The notes under the pieces: model-generated | The model's database searches: none | What the model was told of the DNA's origin: nothing | The model's input: only the letters and a program-made list of their open reading frames with translations | Assembly (NCBI GenBank): GCA_033807695.1 | Contig: CM066300.1 | Span: 5,332,001-5,396,000 of the forward strand | Direction of reading: 5' to 3' | Length of the DNA stretch: 64,000 nucleotides | From: Daedaleopsis sinensis | Taxonomy: Eukaryota; Basidiomycota; Agaricomycetes; Polyporales; Polyporaceae | Position numbers and translations under genes: made by a program | Shown here: in pieces, positions 34,420 to 48,160 of the stretch | Layout of the letters: each line of letters starts with the position of its first letter | Numbering within the stretch: position 1 is the first letter of the stretch

Positions 34420-36135
34420 CTAAGACTGCTCTAGGTCGCTATACCGTTGCTCTGAATCGTCCTCATGTTCTGACTCGTCCTCGGGGGCTACCCAGTTCTT
34501 TCCGGACGCCCTAACTAGCCAATCATTGTAACCCATCCAATGCTCACCGTCTAATTCTGTAAAGATGACTTTCTGGTAGCCCTCTTCAGCGGGCGGTGAC
34601 GGCGGCGGCATGGGCAGCGGTCTGCTGGCAATTACGGCGGACGACCATGGCAGCGGGTCTGGCAGCGGTCCTGCATCACCCATCGGCCAGTCAGCGTCAA
34701 CGTCGGGTGTGAATAGCCTCCCTTGCGGCGTGACGTCGCGCGTAGGCATAGGAGAGGAGAATGGGGATGGTGTAGGCATAGGAGAAGGGAATGGGGACGG
34801 TGTAGGCATAGGAGAGGGGAATGGGGACGGTGTAGGCAGCGGAGACCTGGCCGCCCGGGGAGTGATGTCACTTGCCACACTGGACGACATTGAGGGTGAA
34901 GGTAAGAACAGTGGCGTTCTAGCCCGCGCGGGTATGGCGGACATAAATGGTGAGCCAGTTGGTCTGGCCGTCGATGTAGTAGGTCGCAATGGAGAGCCGG
35001 GCGTGGGCATTGTTGAGCCGGGCGGGTCTCCAACACGCGGTGCCAGAGGTTGAGCAACAGCGCTCGTGTGCTCGCGCAGTGGTGATCCAGGCCTGTCTCG
35101 GGAGTGTGGCGCACTCAGAGGTGCGTGAGCGCGAGTGTGTAGGAACAAGGGGGAGCCGGGGAAAGGAGGAACGGGAGGAGCGCGAGAAGGGCCCGCGCCG
35201 GAGGCGTTCCCCGAGGCCACCGGATTCGGGCCAGCGGGAGCGCTCAAGGCGGAGCCGGGCGGCCCGGGGAGTCGCATGGGCGGAGCCGTAGGAGCGCGAG
35301 CGCGAGCGTGCATAATTAACGGTGAGCCGGGCGGGGGCACTGATGGCGGCGCGCGGGACGGAGTGCGAGTGCCCAGGACTCGGGGAGAGCTGGGCAGGGG
35401 CACTGACGGCGGCGCGCGGGGCTGAGGATGGGCGCGCGGGCCGAGGACTAAGGGGGAGCCGGGCGGGGGCACTGACGGCGGCGCGCGGGACTGAGGATGG
35501 GCGCGCGGGCCGAGGACTAAGGGGGAGCCGGGCGGGGGCACTGACGCACGCGCGCGGGACGGAGTGCGAGTGCCAAGGACTAGGGGAGAGCCGGGCGGGG
35601 GCACTGAGCGGGGGTCGAGGGGAGAAGGTTGAGTGCGAGTGGCCAGGATCAACGGAGAGCCCGGCGGGGGTGCTGAGCGGGCATCGAGTCGCGGAGGGTG
35701 AGCGCGAGTGGCCAGGATCAATGGGGAGCCGGGCGGTGGCAATGAGCGGGGGTCGAGGGGCGGAGCGTCTGCAACGTCTGCACGGCGTCGGGGGACTCCT
35801 GGTCGCAGCGTGTCCGTGATCGCATCCAGAGGTTCGCCGGGTATCGCGAACCTCACAGTCCTGTGTGACTCGTACCTGCTGGTCCTACTCTCACCAGTCG
35901 CCTGACCGTCATTACCCATCTCTGCCTCGGCCGACATAGCACTTGCAAACCACGGTGCCATCTCAAAATCAGATGGCGACGAGCTGTCGCGTGGGGGTGG
36001 CGCAGTTGTTGGGGATGGCGTTATTGTCGCGGGCTGCCGCTCGGCTCGGGTATCACCTTGGTTGTACTTCGGCTGTAATACTCGTCAGTCAAGCAACGTT
36101 GCGGGCTAGAGAGCGGGCAGTACCTGTTGGCTCAT
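34420..36135 (-). CDS. Proline-rich protein with 23-aa tandem repeats (element B2)
   Basis: Exons 36135-36124 (12 nt) and 36072-34420; 554 aa. Same protein as in B1 but one 23-residue PPPGSPLVLGPRAHPQSR-type repeat shorter, plus one synonymous or near-neutral substitution at about 35035. Reading frame intact. Function unknown. Confidence 0.7.
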
Positions 36136-36569
36136 TGCGCGATGGTCCCGGTGCTGCTGATGGTGTATAGAGTGCAGTGGGTGTTGAGGGCGATGGAGTG
36201 AGGGGCAGAATCACGGTGGCGACAGTCTTTGCAGAGCGGAGTACCCTAGACCACCGAAGTTCCCCAATTCGAACTCACCTCATTACGCGTCAAGTACAGT
36301 TTGGCCGGTGACTAGCCGGAGGCACGGAGTTGCTGCGTATGGTATGTCTAACGCCCGTCTACACCCACGGGTCCGGGTCTCGGCTCCAGTGTCGGATTTA
36401 TCCGAGCCGGGCGGGTTACCCAAATTGTAGCTTGAGCCGCCATATTTGGCAGGGCGCTGCACGTCGCAGTGAACTTCTTTGAGGTCGCCGCCGCCATATA
36501 GTACGGCGACATCGACGGCTGGTGCCCTTCATCCCTCCTCACTCCCCCTCTCATCTCATCCTTCTCACC
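36136..36569. promoter_or_regulatory. Divergent promoter region, proline-rich / Zn2Cys6 genes (B2)
   Basis: Same 434-bp region as in B1, with the TATA-like CATATAGTA near 36496 and the CT-rich leader before the Zn2Cys6 ATG. Confidence 0.45.
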
Positions 36570-39410
36570 ATGGACCAGTCTGACCACTCCGAACAGGCCA
36601 TCCTGGCCCAAGTCTTCGAACGCTCTGCCTCTGCCGAACTCGCCTTCTGCCACGAACCAGACCCGTCAGATGCTCATGGCCGTCGCCAGTGGTGGGCCCA
36701 GTTCAAGATTGAAGTCCGGAACCTGGCAGAGGCTCTCGAGCGGGTGAGTTCTCCAGCCCGCATCCCGCCCTTCGCAATGGCCGTATGGGCCGAGGTATGT
36801 CGCTCTCGCGCGGACGACCGCGAGAGCTTCGTGCCCTACAACCTCGTCATGTACCGCCCGCTGTGGAGAGGCCGCACTCAAGATCTGTTCACTGGAGATG
36901 AGGATTATACCGTCCCTCATTTGGAGGGATGGTGGAGTCAATATCGTAAGTAGCCATGTTTTTGTTGTTGTCCCTGTTAACACGGGTCTCGAAGCCTTGT
37001 TCCGCGACCAGTACGTCTCCGACGAGACCCGCCGGCTGTCAATGCACCCGCAACATGGCCCGGCTGAATCAGCGTCGGCTCCGGTAGGCCGTAGGTCAGT
37101 CGGACCTCAGTCTGAGACCCGGGTGAGCGCTCCTCCTCGTACCTCCAACCCGCCCGCCCCGCCAACGGCCGCAATCCCACCCCCTCCTCCTGCTACCCCT
37201 TCGCGACGTGAAACCCGGGAGCACGCTGCTCCTTCTACACCGACAACCCCACGCGCGCCACCAGCACCTCCTTCCACCTCCGCCCAGCCAGAACCGCGTC
37301 CCCCGCCTGCCCCGCCGACTCAGGCCCCGCCCTCTGGCCGACGGGTCATTCTCCACGTCCCCGAGCCGCCGGCCAACGAACCGGACGATCCGATGGAGGT
37401 GGACCAGCCCGAGCCTCAGCAGGAGGTGACACCGGAGTCTGCGCGCGGTCGCGGGCGCCGAAAAAAGCCGCGCACTCCTAGCCAGGCGCGCAGGAGCCGG
37501 AGGAGTACGAGCGGGCGTCGGAGTACCAGCGGGCATAGACGTGACCCGTCGTCCGAACGACGTCAAGACACAGAGGTCGTGGAGGAGCAGGAGGACCAGC
37601 TAGAGGATGAGGAGGAGGACGAGGAGGGGGAGCCGGAGGAGGATGGGCAGGAGGAGGTGGAGGCTGATGGGGAGGTACGGCGAGGCAACCTTCTCATCTC
37701 CCCCCACGCCTTTTTTGACCCGCTCATCAACAACCCCATCGACATCTCCACGCACGAAGTCGTCGATGTCTGGGCCCGCTCCGTAAGCACCGGCCTATAC
37801 GTTGTGCTCTAACGCTGACTAAATTACTCTGAACTAGTTCGTTAGGTGCGAGAGGTGTGAGAGGGACGACCACCAGGACTGTCGCATCAACATGACGCAG
37901 GGCGCGTCGTGTAACCGGTGCACGGTCCTCAAGTCGTCCTGTTCCTTTGTCCGCAAGGGCACGGGCAGAAGGAGCTACGTCCGCCGCTGGTGGCTGCTGC
38001 GCGAGTGGCTCCTGGACCCGAACCGGTCCCAGCACCCGTGTCACCTACCCCCAGCTGGGCCGAACGAAGGGCGTCCCCCCAAGGATGTCACTGAGGCCAT
38101 GCAACAAGCACGCGCGGCGAAGAAGAACCAGATCAAGAGGGTGGTCTACAACAAGCACGCCACCGCTGATACCCCGCCGGTCTACCTGATTGTGAGTGGC
38201 TCAGCGCCCGCTCCCATGCCCCCGCCCGTCGCACCCGTCGCCCCTGCCCCGCCCGTCGCCCCTGCCCCACCCGTCGCCCCTGCCCCGCCCGTCGCCCCTG
38301 CCCCGCCCATCGCCCCCGCCGCGCCCGTCGCCCCCCGCCGCGCCCGTCGTCGCACCCGTCGCCCCCGCGACCCCTGCCCGCCGCGCCCCAGCTACCCCCA
38401 TCCGGCTCCCGGCCGTTGCGCCCGTGCCGCCTGTCGCACCCGTTGCGCCCGTCGCCCCCGCCGCCCCCCGCCGCGCCCGTCGCCCCCGCCGCCCCCGCCG
38501 CGCCTGTCGCCCCCGCCGCGCCTGTCGCCCCCGCCGCGCCTGTCGCCCCCGCCGCGCCTGTCGCCCGCCGCGCGCCCGCTACACCTGTCCGGATCCCGGC
38601 CGTCGCGCCTGTGCCGCCTCTCGCCCGCAGCGTGCCCGTCGCCCCCGCCGCGCCTCCGGCTGAACCTAGGGAGAGGGCAAGCCCTCCTTCGAGTGAGCAG
38701 CCCCAGCGCAAGCGCAAGAGGCTGGATGTGCCGCTGGTGCCACCGGACACGCGTGAGTTTCCCTTTGTCACTATGTGTTCTCTACACTAACAACCGTAGG
38801 CGATTGGACAGATATTCCGTCGGTGGAGGAAGAGATCGCGCACCGGGCAGAAGGACCGGTCCCCACTCCTCCTGACGACTCCCTCCTCCCCCCTCCTGAC
38901 CTGCCATCCGATAGCCGGCCGCCGCGTACCGATCGCGCTCTCTCCCCGCGCACTCCGCCCCGCTCCCGCGACACCGCATTCCCGGAATTCACCAGCTCCT
39001 CCGGCTCTGGGTCCATCCGGCGCAGCTCACTTCGCCGTCATCGGGAACGGACCCCGCCATCCGGGCCAGACGACGACGACGACTGGTGGTACAATGTCGC
39101 GACCGGGAGCAACAGCTTCACCACTACGAGGCAGCTGGCTGCCGAGGTCCGGGATTTGCGTGCGCAGCTCAAAGGGCATGAGCAGGCCGCCGTTACGCGT
39201 CACAACGCGCAAATGGAGCTCCTCCGGGCCATGCGCACGGTTCTCCTGACCCAGCAGGAGCTGCTTGCCACCGTGGACCGCCGGCTCTTGATTTTGGAGC
39301 AAGGAGATGTGCCTCTTGGGCCTGACGAGAACGAGGTGGAGGCTGTCGACGACGACTTTGCCATGCGCGACGATGAGCAGGAATATCCCCCACAGGGTAA
39401 TGACTCGTAG
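36570..39410 (+). pseudogene. Zn(II)2Cys6-type protein, frameshifted (element B2)
   Basis: Corresponding exons 36570-36945, 36995-37782, 37838-38752, 38800-39410. The N-terminal region and the cysteine cluster are unchanged. In exon 3 the GC-rich PVAP repeat tract carries two extra C residues in homopolymers (about 38331 and 38466). The first shifts the frame into an Arg-rich reading; together they leave the frame off by two, so the coiled-coil C-terminus is lost from the main reading frame (a frame runs on to a stop at 38875). The insertions sit in C-runs, so assembly or sequencing error is a real alternative to a true mutation. Confidence 0.65.
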
Positions 39411-39534
39411 TTACTTGCGCGGACATGTATATCAAAACCATCGTAGTTAGTCGCTCATTTCTTGGTGTAGTCTGTGCGCTGCAAAATGTAATGATTTCTT
39501 GGAACATGCGAGATACATTCATAGCGAGCACTAA

Positions 39535-42500
39535 CTACTGAGCATTCTGACGAACCCTTTGTGACCGGCGCACTGGCTGAGGGACGTCTGGCTGGACAAA
39601 GGCCTCCTCGGCCTCGCCAGCTGGTTCCTCGGCTTCGCTAGCAGGCTCCTCGGCAATTTCGGCTCTAGTCCGAGCCGCTCGTCCGCGCGCTCGTCCGCGC
39701 GCTCGCCCGCGCGCTCGTCCGCGGCCTCGACCGCCCCCAGCGGCCCGACCACGCGGGGCAGACGCCTTACCCGGATGGCCGGCTCCCTGCTCCGGGCGCT
39801 CAATCTCCGGGTCTGACTCATTGCCGTCCGGAATGACGGGCGCGACGGGCGCGACGGGCGCAGCGGGTATGACGGGGGCGACAGGCGCAGCGGGAGCAGC
39901 GGGCGCGACGGGTATGACGGCGGCAGACGGCGCAGCGGGCGCGGCGGGCACGACGGGCACGACGGGCGCAGCGGGTATGACGGTGGCAGACGGCGCAGCG
40001 GGTGCAGCGGGCGCGGCGGGCACGACGGGTACGACGGGCACGACGGGTACGACGGGCACGACGGGCGCAGCGGGTATGACGGTGGCAGACGGCGCAGCGG
40101 GTACAGCGGGCGCAGCGGATTCGGATGGTCGTGGCACATTGGGATGGTGAGCCTGACGGCAAGTCGGTACCAGAACTTCCTCGATGTCGCGCTGTCCTGC
40201 GTTCGGTGAGGTCCGGACATACTCAGGAGCGCCACAAAACAACGGCTCGCCATCCTCAGCCTCCATGGATATCTTGATGTCGCGGAACGTCAACCCGGTG
40301 AGCAGCAACCAGCACTGTACCTCACTGGCAGACGTGTTTGGCTGCGGAGCACGGTCTCTGAGGTGCGAGAGGTGGGCGAGCCACTCAGTCTCACTATTGT
40401 GGACGTCGGGTGGGAGTGAGACTTCATCGGACTGCCATCCAGCCCAAGTCGGATAAGCCGTAGAATGCAGGTGCGTCCATTTGCGTAGCTGGGTGGGCAG
40501 TGCAGTGAGGAGCTGGAGCAAGCGAAGCTGAATAATAACTCACCATGTGTCGCCAGCATACCAGAAGATCCTGCCACTCGGACTCTAAGCTCAGAGACCA
40601 GAGGTATGCGAACGGTTCTCCGTTGCTGACCGCCCAATACGGTGGCTGTTCGCGAGCGGTCCGTACAGTGTTCGGGTCTGGCGGGAAGGGGACATCCAAG
40701 GCGGCGTCCGGGTTAGCGTTGGCAGACATCGTATACCGGGACGGGCCAGCTTGCGCGCCCGGGTTCCGAGGACGTGGAGCAACTGCCCAGTGGGCAGTCG
40801 ACTGGGTAAGACCTGTGGGCTCGTCCGCGGCCGAGGGGCGATCCCCCCCAGAAGAGTCGCCATCACCAGGGTAATCCTCCTCCTCGTCATCGTCATCGTC
40901 AGAGGGATCGTCCTGATGCTGGGACCGCTTGCGACGATGTTTGCCGTCATTGTTGGTCGCCTTCGCCTTACCCTTGCCCTTACCCTTGCTGGGCCGCTTA
41001 GTCTTGCGCTGCCGCTGTCTAGGGGGCGGGCCGTCACCGTCCGGGTCTGGTGTGCCCTCTTCGCTATTGAGACCATCGGGCAACGGCCTCCCTTGTTTAG
41101 GCCGCGCTCGCTTGTTGGGGTTGGACCTCTTTCGGAGGTCTTTCTCGTCGTTGTTGGCGCCGTAGTTAGCAGGGATCATCTTCGGCTCCTTGTCTTTCTT
41201 GTCGAGGACGTGCGAGAACATGAAGCGTTCTTCAGGCTCTTTGGCCGCATCCTGCATCGCGTGAAGAGCGTCCCAGAGAGGACCCATGTGGGCGGACTTC
41301 ATGTGGTGAGGGTCAGACCAGACAAAGTCCTCCGTGAACCCATCGAGGGAGAAGAACATGTGAGGATTCACAGAGACCTCGCGCCACGGTACTCTGAGCG
41401 CGCTAGAGCTCCCTTGACCCGAAACGAGACCCCATGCCTGCGCTGAGGTCCAAGTGAGAATCAGACCCGGCGAACGACCGGGTATAGGACATACTGTAAA
41501 GCTCCGCAAAGTATGCATGCACAACTTGCTGCCGATCACCGTTGGAAACAATGTCCTTGCCATTGTGCACCTTTGGTAGAATCGGCCAGCCGCTGTCGGT
41601 CCATTGCAGCCAAGCGGCCCCTTTCTTCGGCGTCGGGTTCAGCTCGTTCTGCTCTTCTTGCCCGACCTGTGATGTTCGCAGAAGCCTGGCAGCGTAGGCG
41701 GTGACGGCGTTCGTGATAGCATCGACGGCCTTTGGATACATGTCTTCGAAAGCCTTGATGCTATCGGACCCCATGAGCTTGCTGGTGTCATAGCTGCAAG
41801 TTGACGTTCCATGAAAAGACTCAGACCTGGATATCGAACCAAACTCACCACGTAAATTGCAAGTCCCCGTTGCCGTCTACATAGCACCAGGCCTGAAAGT
41901 GAAACGACCGGGTCTGGTCCCAGAAGAGCCGACAGCCGGCCCGCGCCCATTGGGGACCCCGCTTTGCAGCAACGCTTGACGACATCCATTTATGAGCCGT
42001 GTCACTTGTGGTGAGGACATTACACATACCGGACGAGGTCCTCTGGTGGCGGTCCAGTATCTGTCCATACCTGCGCCTTCTCCGCATAGACCGCCTGCTC
42101 CTCCCGGGTAAGTTTCTTGAAGAGCTGGCTGCGGGCCATATTCAGAGCCGCCAGCGGCGGCTTGCCCTGCTTTCTCATTATCTTCTGCTGAAGAGTTGTG
42201 ATCGCGTCTTGGTTCTCGTCAGCATCGTTGAACACAAGGTGCGCTGTCCATCGAGCCCTGGCGCTGGGGGGTAGACGTGGATCGGCTGCTTCGGTATTAT
42301 TGCTGATCCACGTAGCGATTCGCTTGTGGGATGCTATCGTCAACGGACAGTCCGATGCCGGTATGAGACCGAGGACTCACCTGGGCTAGAAACCCTGCAG
42401 CGTAGCCATTTGGATCATCGTGGCCTCGCTTCTTGAGAAACTCTTTTGCCAAAGCCTCACGGGTGGTCACCCGGTCTTCATGGTTCTGACTGAGGTACTT

Positions 42501-42572
42501 CTCGACGACCTGGTCGTCGATATACTGAAGCTCCTCCTCAGTGAGAGCGAGAGGATTTTTCGTTCGGGCCAT
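39535..42572 (-). CDS. Large HMG-like, transposon-linked protein (element B2)
   Basis: Exons 42572-42381, 42322-42030, 41974-41849, 41793-41495, 41442-40544, 40488-39535; 920 aa. Identical to the B1 protein except for one Arg-to-Gln change (40803). All splice sites kept. Same inferred role as in B1. Confidence 0.78.
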
Positions 42573-43090
42573 GGACGGTAAGTTTCGAAATCTGGCAAAG
42601 GGAGAAAGGCGGACGATTGGGCAGATTTGGGATGGTTAGGGCCGATATCGCACTGTTTCACCTGCACTATTTACGGGGAGATAGGGGAATGTGTGTCCCT
42701 CTTCGTGCCGATGTAGCCGAGTGAGGAGTCACCCTTGCTCTGCACCCGAGTCTCATGACGCTCCTCCGAAAATTTCTCCGGGTTAGCAGTTCACAATAGG
42801 CCGATGAGGAGCGGACAGGCCGCTGGACTATCGCGGAGATGGCACACGGTTTATGTTCCGGTCACATCCCATAGTGCAATGGCATAGAGGTATAATAACA
42901 TAGCAGCATACGGCTTATACATATTGTGCATATTGGAAGTGTTCAGTAAAGTGTCCGGGAATACCGATAGGCGGCTCCAATGTTTTGAAGCCCTCGACGA
43001 CTAGCCGAGTTTAAGCGACGGAGAGAGCCGACAAACAGCTTTGATCAGCATACCCGGCGCCTTGAAAGATGCCACGTCGTCTGTTCCACC
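42573..43090. promoter_or_regulatory. Divergent promoter region, HMG-like / TET genes (B2)
   Basis: 518 bp, the same as the B1 region; no differences seen. Confidence 0.45.
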
Positions 43091-44446
43091 ATGTCATTCG
43101 AGGAGCTCCTTTTCTTTCAGCACCATGTTGGGGAACGTCTAGTCGCTTTATTCAACAGCAAGCTCTATACGGCGAAAACGGCCCCGGACATACCAACTGC
43201 CCGGAAGGTGATCCCGTATGATCCATCGGCTCTTTGGACCGAAGAATTGGAGCGGGATTTGGACCATGCCGCAGATGTTCTAGTGGCTGCGTGGTGTTAT
43301 CCAAGTGAGTTGCAGACTCATCTAGCCTACACGTGTACAAACACATTCCATCAATCGGATGCAGTAGTCATGGCTTGGGATGCCGAAGAGCTGAGGGCCT
43401 CACTTGGCCAACGCACAGCCGGGTTCGACTTAGATGTCGAGAACCGGCTTTTGAACATGTTTCCCCCATTCTGTGATCCCTCGCGCGTCATTGCCAACGA
43501 CATGCCTCTCCTTCAAGCCCCGGCTGTGGTGGTCGACAATGTCGGCAGGATTCTCATGTGGCATCTTCCGGGTGTATTCACACCGGACAGGCAGGTGCGT
43601 ACCCCATCATTCACTCCCGCTGTTCCTGCGTCCAATCCATATCGGTCAATCAGAACCGCATCCTTCAGGCTACCCGGCATATCGAGCCCTATCTCAAGAC
43701 TAGGTCACCCTGTGCCCAGCCGACGACCAGATGGCGCGATTCTCAAGCGTTTTTCCAACCTGGCGAGCAGTGGAGATCCGGAGCCTGGCTTGTGACACCT
43801 GCCGGGTATCAGGTGGGCAAGAAGGTAAGACTCTTGAATCGTGGCTACACCAATTGTGGCACTTACCAAAAATTTGTTGTAGAGTGCAAAATTTGACCCG
43901 GCGCCGAGTGCCACCTGGCGTTTGCCTGGAACCCTCGAGTGGGCTGAAGACATGAAGGAGTCCGGTGCTCTAATCAGCGCGCTGCTCCGAGTAGCGCATC
44001 CTGAGCAGTTTGAAGCCGGGTACGAGACTCTCTTCCGTGCTGGGGAACGCTTTACCCGCGTCGGCGAGGCGATACAGCGCTGGCCATTGGTTTACCATGG
44101 CCTCCATATTCTGAGCAACCGGCAAACACCCTTCCATCGTGATACATCAGCTGAACCAACCTGGTTCGACATGCTCATTACCCTGGGGAGCTACGACCGG
44201 GCCCAACTCGCTGCCCGCAACCTTGGCATGCAAATGTCTTACAGACCTGGTACCGCAGTGATGTTATCGAGTTTCCTTGTCCATCATGGTGTTGCTGAAG
44301 TTCCACCTGACCGGCTTTGTTATGCGTTTTTCATGTCACGCGCGCTGTATACCAATATGGCTCACGATGAGACCGGACAGAATACTACCCGAAAGGAGAC
44401 ACCTTGGATGACTACAGATACTTACGAGAGACCCGACTGTAATTAA
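43091..44446 (+). CDS. TET/JBP-like 2-oxoglutarate/Fe(II) dioxygenase (element B2)
   Basis: Exons 43091-43594, 43654-43824, 43883-44446; 412 aa, with no difference from B1 seen. HxD, distal His and the PPDR Arg are kept. The dioxygenase is therefore complete even though this element copy has lost its right end. Confidence 0.9.
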
Positions 44447-44497
44447 CATTGACTATCGTCTGCTCCCGTCTCTGAATACACGGCTTCTTCTACTGCC

Positions 44498-47400
44498 ATG
44501 TCACTCCCAAAGCCCAAGAAAGTGGAGCCTTTCCGTCGCCAGGAAATCATCACGAAGAAAACTCGTCGTGGTACCAAACTCATAACCCGAGCGAAGAAAG
44601 GACAATCCGAAGGAACACCCGGTCTCCATCTGTCACAGCCGATAGCGACTCTAAGTATCCCTGGGACTCCTAGTGGGAGGTTTGCCTCCCCATCGACTAC
44701 CTTCACATTCCAACTGGAACCAGAGAGCTCCAAGAAGAATGTAAGTTGCGTCGTTTCAACTATGACTAGCCTGGAGCGCTCACATCGTGATATCTCTGCC
44801 AGACCCCGAACAGCTATCAGAGGTCATGGCTTGCAGATTCCAGGGACAGATACCTACAGGTACTCTATGAGCAGGAGAACGGTCGATTGACTTGTACATG
44901 TGGGGTAGCTGCCTCATGGAGATGTATCGACTGTCTGGGAACTCCCAGCTTTTGTGTCTCCTGCTGTCTGACGGCACATGCCCAGGATCCATTTCACCGT
45001 GTCGAGTCTTGGACAGGCACCCACTATAAGCCGGCATCCCTGCGTCATGTCGGCCTAACCGTGCACCTCGGGCATGCTGGACAGCCTTGTCCATGTCACG
45101 AAAGTCAGGACACGTTCGTGGCTGCTTCCCCCTCTTCCCGAAATCGAACTCCTATCACCAATCCACATCTGCTCTCTCCAGTCTACGAGGCCGACGAAGC
45201 CTCGGTGGAATCTGCTACGACAACGGGTAACTCATCACTCTCAGGCCGAAACACATCACCCGTTGCTGCTCGACCGGCCAGACCCGATAACCGACCCGCC
45301 TCTGAAGCTCTCAGAGACGAAGGTTCAACCACCGGACAGTCTGAACTCCGTATGAGACTTGCGGCCGGAGCCCTCGACCAAGAATCTCTGCAGCGGTCTA
45401 GTCGCTCTTCGCTCAAACCCCTTGAGATCCCATCTAGACCGATACGCCCATTGCCGCTGCTTAGGCTCCAGCCATCGTCCATTATCCGCGGTCTGCATTC
45501 CGGGACTTTGGACTCCCCAGGGACGTCCCATACTTCTAGTCCTCTGCAAGCTACATCTCCACATTCAAACCCTCCATCCTCGCCCTATGCCCCCTCTCGA
45601 GCATCGGTGGACAGTGCCGAGTCATCACCTGTCGAGACACCAACTAAAGCAGGGAAGTTCTACAAGCGGATCTGGGAAGAGACGATGTTGACAACCTCTG
45701 ACCCGACACTCAATAAACGCCCCCGTGTGCAGTCGCCATCCTCCGATGGATCGCTCCTGATGGCCGCAGCAGATGCGAGCGACGATGAATGGGAAGATGA
45801 CGAGACCAACCAACCTGATGCGGAGGAACTTCAGGGCGAGGGTTACACGGTGGAAAAGGAGGATCGAGCGCACATGCCCGGGTCCCATTACCCGATGTTT
45901 CAAGAACGCGCATCTTCCTGGCCTCGTTCTTCAAAGCCGCTTCGGGGAGGGTCACGGATGATGGTCATAGTGGATACGTCCGGGGTTCACGAACTTCCAG
46001 TCCGGCCTTGCATTTGTCCATCGGCGAAGCCCTTCGATCTGCAACTGTTGGAGATGGGTCTCTATCCGGCGACCCAGTCAATGCCGAAGACGGCGTTCAC
46101 TACCCGGTGCCTGGACGATGTACTCCTTACAAACAAGGAGTGTAGAACGGCAATAATGAACTACTACAATCGATTGAGGCGTCTCACCAACGATACTTTC
46201 CCCCATACTGTCCCCGTGAGTGCTGTTGTGACTAGTAGTCAAGCTTATACTCACGGTATAGTAGGATCGCTACCGGGATATGCTCAGAGTATCCCGACAG
46301 TGGCGGAATCTGAAGGGAAGGAAGTTTCATGGCATCGGGTATGATGACGCTCTGGAGCCGGGCCCTGGCGGTCTGGCCATAGCATGTCCTGCTTGTCCAA
46401 GGCCTGGGGTAAACATGCCCGAAGGGTGGGAGAACGAACGTCTCAAGTGAGTCCGGATCACAAACCTACGGTCTGCGGCTAATGGCAGCCCCAGGTGGAA
46501 ACATCGCGCCTCCATGATCATGGACGGCAACTTCACAGCACAGCACCGCAAGATGAAGAATCCAGAAGATGATGTCCGGCTGGCAGATGGGCATGGTTTC
46601 ATGGTCGAGGACGCCCCCTACAAGGAGCATCTGAAAACGGTGTTTCAACGTAGGCAGGTCGGTGTGGTTCTGCGTATCTACCCCTGTACCCGGCTGACAG
46701 TACCCGGGCTAGCAACTAACATGCCATGACCACCGGGCTGTACTCGCTGCCGCTGCAACCAAATCTGGTTTGGAGTCGACGGGAATCGGGGCGATCGCCT
46801 GCAGCCGCCACGGGTTTTTCTACCCACGCAGTGTCGTCAACTTCGACAGGGGCGAAGGGTAAAATACTATTGGGTCTAGTAACATGCACAATGTGGCTGA
46901 CCGATGTCATAGGCAAAGGAACATGGACTATGGCTTTTATCAAGCTGTCTCGTTCATCTATGGCATCACGATGATTTTGCTATTCTACGACATCTGGTGT
47001 TTCTACTGTCGTCACCTGAAGGAAAGATTTGACAAGAGTCCTGGGCTGTGCTGGCCAGACGGGCTGGAAGTGGACGGAGGAATTGATCAATTTCACGTCC
47101 ACGGCCATATCAAGGAATGCTATCCCCGCTACTCGCCAAATTTTATCCCGGGAGCCGGCGTACAAACCGCGGACATCATCGAGACGTTATGGGTCAAGAC
47201 CAATCAAATTGCGGACAGTACGAGAGGCATGTCCAGTGCTCATCGACAGGAGAGCATCGACGACATTATGAACGATTCCAACTGGACGAAGTTAACCCGA
47301 CACGGTAGGCCCATACAGACATATGCCATACCAATACTGACCATGCTATTACCGTCACCCTTGTAGCTGCGTATATTGTGAAGAAGTGGAGAGCCGCTTG

Positions 47401-48160
47401 TGCTGACTATGAGCCGGCTAGAGAGGCTCTGGAGTCGCTGACGCCTGAGTCCAACCCGGATGTCGTAGCCCGATGGCGCGCAATGGCCGAGCGCGCAGCG
47501 GCTGCGCGCAGGGACAAAATTGAATTTATGGATATCTACGACGTTCAATCCTCCAAAAGTAAGTAACTTGGGCACTTAAACCCGACCGATGTTTGACTTG
47601 TCACAATCTCCTAGTCCCAACCAAGGCAGAAATCGCAGTCGCATTGACGCAGGAAGAGAACAAGGCGCGTGGAGCTCAGCCAAGAGGCGCAGCGGCCTGG
47701 ATACTATCCGGGCTAAAGATCGAGGAGCAACGGCAAGATCTTCCTATTTCTAAAGCAACCGATGTCACCGTTGACACAGTCTTTCTACAGCTTAGCAGTG
47801 GCAGCCAAAGCCCGAACCGTGAACGCCAACTCGTCAACAGCCGACAGGCTCACTTTGGAGCAAATGAGGAGCCGACTGTTGACCGACATTACCAAATTTC
47901 ATCGCCAAGGCGCCAGGTTCTTGCCAGCCTCGGTGATCAGTGAGGCGGTCGCTCGCGCACCTGTGCAAGGTCCAATAGGGCCAGGATGGGAGAGACTTGA
48001 CGACGACGACGACAGTCAAGAACCGAACCCACTCTCCCGTCCATCGTCACCCGATAATGGTGGGGAAAGCGCAGATCAGGAGCCCATAGCCGACGGGTCA
48101 AACGACGCTCCAGTCACTCCGGCTCTCCCCGAACGGCTCACCATATGCCTCCCTTCACAT
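44498..48160 (+). pseudogene. KDZ transposase, C-terminally truncated (element B2)
   Basis: Exons 44498-44740, 44803-46215, 46265-46446, 46495-46657, 46713-46858, 46913-47304, 47367-47558 and 47615-48160 (end of homology). The CxC2 cluster and the DDE-type core are present, with an Ala-to-Val change (46641) and a change in an intron donor region (46661, GTCCGT to GTCGGT). It carries the same frame problem as B1 near 47700-47790. The reading frame continues only a few codons past the breakpoint (stop near 48187), so about 240 C-terminal residues, including LPWFWAL and the VIWLRAHARH block, are missing. Confidence 0.88.

Larger units (their letters stand above)
33712..48160. mobile_element. Element B2: near-identical, right-truncated copy of B1
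   Basis: Matches 14585-29100 over its whole length (offset 19127, then 19058, then 19060). Differences seen: substitutions at about 35035, 38340, 39351, 40803, 46641 and 46661; loss of one 69-bp unit in the proline-rich gene; and two 1-bp C insertions in the Zn2Cys6 gene. Homology ends sharply at 48160, inside the transposase. So few differences imply a very recent copy, or gene conversion. Confidence 0.95.
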
